64,000 nucleotides of DNA, from assembly GCA_039583875.1 (NCBI GenBank), contig CM077151.1:27914390-27978389 (forward strand), given 5' to 3'. Source of the stretch: Platanthera guangdongensis. Taxonomy: Eukaryota; Streptophyta; Magnoliopsida; Asparagales; Orchidaceae. The position numbers and the translations under genes were made by a program. The notes below the pieces were generated by a model. It saw only the letters and a list, made by a program, of their open reading frames with translations, had not been told where the DNA came from and searched no databases. This document shows, piece after piece, positions 39,801-45,800 of the stretch (positions are counted from its first letter, which is position 1; the number at the start of each line of letters is the position of its first letter).

Positions 39801-42800
39801 ACTACTCCTAAAAGATGAGCTGCTTGCTGACAATGAAAGAATACTCAAATTTATATCAAGCATGACTGAAGCCAACACCACCTTACTACAAAAGTCTATA
39901 TCTGAAGAAGACAGAAAGGGAGAGAGTAGCCATGCTAAGGCAGCAACACTCATTGAAGATCAAGCCTTCAATGTAATTCAAGGCACTAGGGTGACACTAC
40001 ACCTGCCCCTCCTGGATAGAAAAAGGCCAGAGGACTTGGACTTCCCAGCACAAGCTAGAATTGCACAGGATGCACAGCTTGCTGTCAGAAGAAAGAGGGA
40101 AGGAACTCAAATGACTGAACAGTTCATGACAAAGAGGAGAGCTGAGAACAGAGATAATTCAGACTATGAACAACTTAGTGATGCCTCTGAATCCATCATT
40201 ATCAATGTTTGGGTAAGCCATAGACAAATCCTGAAAAATATTGATAGTGTATATCCTTCTGAGGAATGGATAAAACATTTGGAAAAAAATTTCCTAAGGG
40301 AAAGAGTATACAAGGAGAATCTGGTAAGGAAGAGCAACCCCAAGAAAATACCTTCCAGATATATTCCAAAGTCATTCCTTTACTTCAAGAGGCAGAAGAA
40401 CAGAACTGAAAACTTGAAGAAGACTGATGTAACCAAGGATGCTGGTGAAAGTTCTTCAAAGACTAATTGATGAAAGACTGTAAGACTTAAGTTTCTTTTA
40501 TTCTGTCTGATTTATGCCTTGTAATGATCATCAACAGTGTAAAAAAATTTCAAATCTTTATCAATAAAATTAATATGTTTTGGCCCTGACCATATTGAGG
40601 CGATAAATCTATAATGTAACTCTCTGTGTATATCAGTGATTGATAAATATGTTATTCGTTCATAAAAATCCTATAATCACAAGTATGCTGTTATTGTTTG
40701 GCTAAGTTAATGATTAGGTTCATCTTGATCATAATGTTTATTTTGTTAATGATTAATAAAGCTTGTGTTGTTAATCATACCATCACATTGTAAATAATTG
40801 TCAATTAACCTGTACCATTGATTTGTCAATCATAATGTTAAGACATCTCATCTAGAGGGAGTTTTCCTGTTTTGGTATGGCTAATTGTCATGATAATGTT
40901 TCTTTGACCTATCATGATATTTCTTATATTGTTGCACTTTAGCATGAATGTGTGTTCTGCCTTCTTCAAATAGGGAGAGATTGTTGGGAATTGTGTCCTA
41001 CAATGTTCCTCAGGATTTAAAGGGGCATCACCAATCATGCTAAAGAGCATAATGTATTTGATGTATGCTTTAGTTCATGCATGTAGGTAGTCCATGATTG
41101 GACAGATGAAGTTCGTCGAGCTCAGCTCGAAGTTCGTCGAGCTCAGCACGCTGGTCGTCGAGCTCAACTCAACATTCAGTGGGATAAGCACAAGAGTTCA
41201 GGTTTCAACTTTCGTCGAGCTCAGCTTGAAGTTCGTCGAGCTCAGCTTACAAATCGTCAAACTCAGCTCAACACTTGTTAAGCTAAAGACAGAAAATCCG
41301 TCTAAGACAAAAGCGCTGAGACTGCTGAGAAGAAGACGTTGAGACCGCTATGACAGCTGAGACAGCTGAGAAGATAGCGTTGAGACCGCTGAGACAGCTG
41401 AGAAGATAACGTGGAGACCGCTGAGACAGCAGAGACAAAACTGGCTGGATTTCTCTAAGTCCAGAAGCGTTGAGTGCAGCAGATTCACTCAACGCTTCTA
41501 ATAAAGCAGGAAGCACTGAGACAGTTAAGAGATAAACAGCTGAGACAAAACTAGCTGGATTTTTTCTAAGTCCAGAAGCGTTGAGTGAAACAGGTTCACT
41601 CAACACTTCTAATGAAGAAGGAGACGTTGAGACAGTTAAAAACAAGAAACCACTGAGACAACTGTGAAGATACCGCTGAGACAGAAACTTGACACAGCTA
41701 AGAAGAAGAAAGCGCTGAGATAAAGGCATGTCTTAGTTAATAATGAAAAACCACTGAGACCGCTGAGACAAAGCCAGAGAAATTTCTAAGTACAGAAGCG
41801 CTGAGTGCCAAGGCTTAAGGCGTTGAGTGTCTTAACATCACTCAACGCTTGATGAGATTCTGGAAAATTTTCTAAGTCCAGATGCTGATGACCACTGCTG
41901 ACGTCATCAAAGTCAAAATTGCAGGAAACCGTTTGCGGGAAAGCTGTTGCAGCGCCGAAAGATGTTTTGTCCCTTTCTGATGGAGATGACGCTCACCAAT
42001 TCTTGGTAGACCCACATTTTATTGTGCCGTTGATTCAAAACAACGCATATAGAAAGGAAACTGTAAAAGGATTAGGGTTAACGAATACACAAGGATCAAA
42101 CACAAAAAATATAGAAAGAGAAATTGAAAGGGGCGGCTGGACATTTTCTTTCCATCAAGCTTGAAAGCTAAAGTCCAGCCAAGTTAGCCTGAAGGCAAAG
42201 AAAAATAGCTGAAGCACTTCAAAGTTCAACAAGTTTGTTCTCATCAGAACAATGTAGCCTATTCATCTCTTCAACAAATTGGTAGTTCCTTATCTGTGCA
42301 GCAGAAAAGTGTGAGCTGTAGAAGAAGATTGATTTCTTCTATAGCAAATGGGCTGAACTGATATCTGCTTAATCCAACAAAGTTGACTCAGAGATACTTC
42401 TCTGAGTCAGTTGTTTTTGTTTTTCTTAAACAAATTGTATTAACTTCCTGTAGGATTCAGTAGATCTGAATCTGTGTAGGGCACTTTGTGCCTGAGGTAG
42501 GTGACAAATTTGTCACTGAGGTAGGTGCCCTGTTGGGGCACTGAGGTAGGATCCAAGTGAGGATCTGAGATGTAGAGCTTAAGTGCCTGAGGTAGGAGAG
42601 TGTTGCTCTCTGAGGTAGGATCCAAGTGTGGATCTGAGGTAGAGCTGTCCTCCCAGCCTGAGTGTGGGGCCTTGTGCCTGAGGTAGGTGACTGGAGAGTC
42701 ACTGAGCTGTAGGTGACAAGTTTGTCACTGAGTTGTAGGCTTTGGAGGAGGCTGAGCTGTAGGTACCTGAAAGGGTACTGAGTTGTAGCAGTGCTGCAGC

Positions 42801-45800
42801 ACTCTGAGAGTAAGGATGTGTGCCTGAAGCTGTAGGACTGAAGAGCCTGAGTGTAGGCCTTAGAAATAAGGCTGAGGTAGATGATAAGTGGATCACTAAG
42901 CTGTAGGAGTCCTGCAGGGCTCTGAGGTAGGAACCCTTATGGTTCTGAGTTGTATTCTGTGAAGAATCTTTGTGTAAGGCTGAGAGCCTGAGGTGTAAGC
43001 TCTGAGGAGCATAGTGGATGAGTTTGTGCCGAGTCCAACAAATAAGTTGGATAGGTGGGAGAGAAAGTGGATGTACCCAATTGGGGAACCACTATAAATT
43101 CTTGTGTTTGCTGTGTGCTTGCTTTTTTTGTTATTGCAGGATTTAAGGACAAGTTCTAGCTAGAACAAACTTGAAAACAACAAAAGAATTAAGAAAAATT
43201 AAAAGACCTATTCACCTCCCACTCTAAGTGATTAGCTAACTTTGAATTAAATAACTTTCAACCTCCACCAACAGTACCTCTACCACCCCAACGCTTGACT
43301 CACCACGTACAAAGACCTCCGTCATAGTATTTGTATTCTCCAACCTATAAATGCCCTCTTAAGGAACTGTATTTGTTGATTAGTGCTGAAGATGATGACC
43401 CTTACTTTGTAGGCTTGGATCCTCTTACACTTAGTGACGAACCCTTCAAACCTCAACCTTGGTGACAAGGTCGATTTCGAAGAGGGAAATATTTATATGA
43501 TTACTATTTCACGGACCCACCGCCTCCTCGCCAAAATTCCACAATCCTAGTATCATACATGTTTTTTTTATCTACATAGCCCTAGACATTTTGGTAATAA
43601 AGTTGTGTGACCACTCTGGTCTATATAAGAGAGTGGAAGTGGGTCTTAGGACTATCTTTGGATTTCCAAGATTTGGACTCTCATTTGGAGAGGGGCTTGA
43701 AGAAGGAACCAACCCTCGGAAGTTAGGTGCCAACATACCTCACGAGTTGTTTCCCTACATTTTTTCTAATGAAATTCTAATTTGATAGCTCATACCACCC
43801 TGTCATCTAGCCCTTGCTAACAAGCTGCAGTCACTGAGATTGCTTGAGTCGTTAGTTATCACGCAATGACTACTCTACCCTCGGATTTTTCCCTACATAT
43901 TGCTCACGAGGTCCTCGGCAAACAGACGTCATACTCGCCATGTACGCTCTCTATATAGTTTTCGCTTGTAGAGTGTAGTTCTTGCAACCTATGGCATTGT
44001 GGTAGTGCGACACTGAGATTGCTTGAGTAGTTAGTTATCACGCAATGACTACTCTACCCGTATAGTCCTAGGAACTAGCTTGTGACACAAAGATCGTGCA
44101 TAGGGAACATGGAGGCGTGACATAAAGGTGTGACAACAACTTTGTCAGTTTCGATGGGTATGTGCCCGTTATTGTACCCCTGTAGCTGAGCAGTAATAAT
44201 CATAACTTTTTACGGGACATTCACTGTGCGTCAACATCTTGAGCATGCTTTACACGTGACCATCACCTTCTCAGATAGATGGACTGTATAAGCCTCTTTC
44301 CAAAGGAGAGAGTGGTTTGAAATTCTGGAGAGGAGCAATACAGAGAGGAGGTTAAGAGTGAACTCTTGAGGTTCCTGGGTTAGCGGTGGGTTCTCTAAAC
44401 TCTTTTTTTGCACTCTTGAGTATGGTAAAAGGCGCGAGACCTGGCCTCAACAACACTCAACACCACATGAAATATGAGTGCTGAGAGCTGGTTGGGGTGT
44501 GCGGACTGCAACTATATTGTTGGGAATAACAAAGAGCCCACAACAAAACAATTTAGTGTTCAACAACATAAATGGTGTGGTGAGTGTGGAGCTGAACAGA
44601 ACTCAAAACTAGAGGCCATGACAGTCAACTGTAACCCTGAAATGGCGTCTAACTTGGAGCCTATGATCAGACAAGAGCTTACTATCATCGAACAAACACT
44701 GGCCAGCCTGGTTCAGGTATAGCAATTTCTCACCAATCTTCCCGATCAAACCTTATCCCCATTCCCCCAACTCCCTTCTTCTCCAACTCCTCTCCGCGCA
44801 AATCCCTCTGCATCCCCCAATATCGCTCATCCTCCTTCCGTTAATCCTTCAACATTCCCCAAAATCAACCTGCCGCCTTCAAGGCCAACACACGGGGGTG
44901 TTCTGCGGCCAGAACAGTAGGCCCTAGCGGCCCTGGTACTAGACACCCGGCTTGTGGGCCAGGATTGGAGTTTCACGCCCCATATGAGGCAGAAACTAAC
45001 ACATACAGTGACAACGATGACGAGTTGTCACCCTTTGGTTATCACATTTGCGCGAAGCAATTTCCGCAGGATTTTCGCTAGCCAAAACTCCCCACCTTAA
45101 ACGGGAATAGCGTCGCGAGGAACCATATTAGAAGGTTCGAGTCCTCGCTGACAGTGAGGACACTCATCAGTAGCCTGAACTGTCGCCTCCTCTTCGCGAT
45201 CTTAGAGGGAGCAGCAATTAATCTTTTTATTGTCAATTTGAAGAGTCCTTCATATTAATCGTATTAGTCATTCATACTTGTTCACAGTCGTATTTCTTTT
45301 ATTCCTTTTTTTTCGTCCTCCCACTTTGTAATAATTCTTTAATCTCTTGCACAAGCATGATTCTTTCCTATCTGTTTTAGTATGGTATTTTTGATAATGT
45401 CATTTAACACTGTACAGGCTCTATCTGGTTCTGTGATAACTGGAGCGATGATATACAGTTTAATCTATGCCGTCGAAACCGATCCTGGAACGACATACGG
45501 CCGCTTGCTCTCTAACATGCGCTCTATTATTCGAGGGGCCGATACTGGTGTCCGGTTGAGTGGTCCAATTGCTTCTTTTATGAAACATGTTCTCAGTTTT
45601 GGATTCAAACAGGTATTTTATTCGTCTATCCTACTACCAATTTATTTCACAGTTTTATCAACTTCACATTCTGTTATCATCTTGGTAAATTTTGGCTCCG
45701 TTTGGGGGGACTTATTTTCACCGGTGAAGCGGTTACGAGTCCTGTTCATGCGGTCGTAACCGCTTGACCGGTGAAAATAAGTCAAGGTCCAGTTCATGCG

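Larger units (their letters stand above)
32554..43260 (+). mobile_element. Complete SIRE/Maximus-like Copia element without pol, TSD ACCTC
   Basis: LTRs are 32554-34845 and 40982-43260 (2292 and 2279 bp). Each starts TGTTGGGAATTGTG and ends AATAACTTTCA, and ACCTC flanks the element at 32549-32553 and 43261-43265. TGGTATCAGAGG, the initiator-Met tRNA site, follows the left LTR. TAGGGAGAGAT precedes the right LTR. The 6.1 kb interior has a SIRE-type gag, a trace of protease, no integrase, reverse transcriptase or RNase H, and a second long reading region at 38104-40470. It is therefore non-autonomous, nested inside a smaller LTR element that itself lies in a metacaspase intron. Confidence 0.9.
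30940..43800 (+). mobile_element. Small non-autonomous LTR element, host of the nested SIRE-like element
   Basis: Segments 31112-31335 and 43583-43795 are alike: TTTTGGTAATAA.., TATATAAGAGAGTGGAAG, CTATCTTTG, TTTGGACTCTCATTTG, TTTGATAGCTC. They are read as its two LTRs with a shared TATATAAGAG promoter. Outer borders are approximate. The interior (31336-32553 joined to 43266-43580) encodes only a Gag-like frame with coiled coil [20 protein letters not shown] and [20 protein letters not shown]. No pol domain is visible. Confidence 0.5.

Noticed and set aside
38104..40470. Envelope-like gene in the SIRE-like element
   Set aside because: No signal peptide, membrane span or cysteine pattern; it is acidic and coiled-coil in nature.
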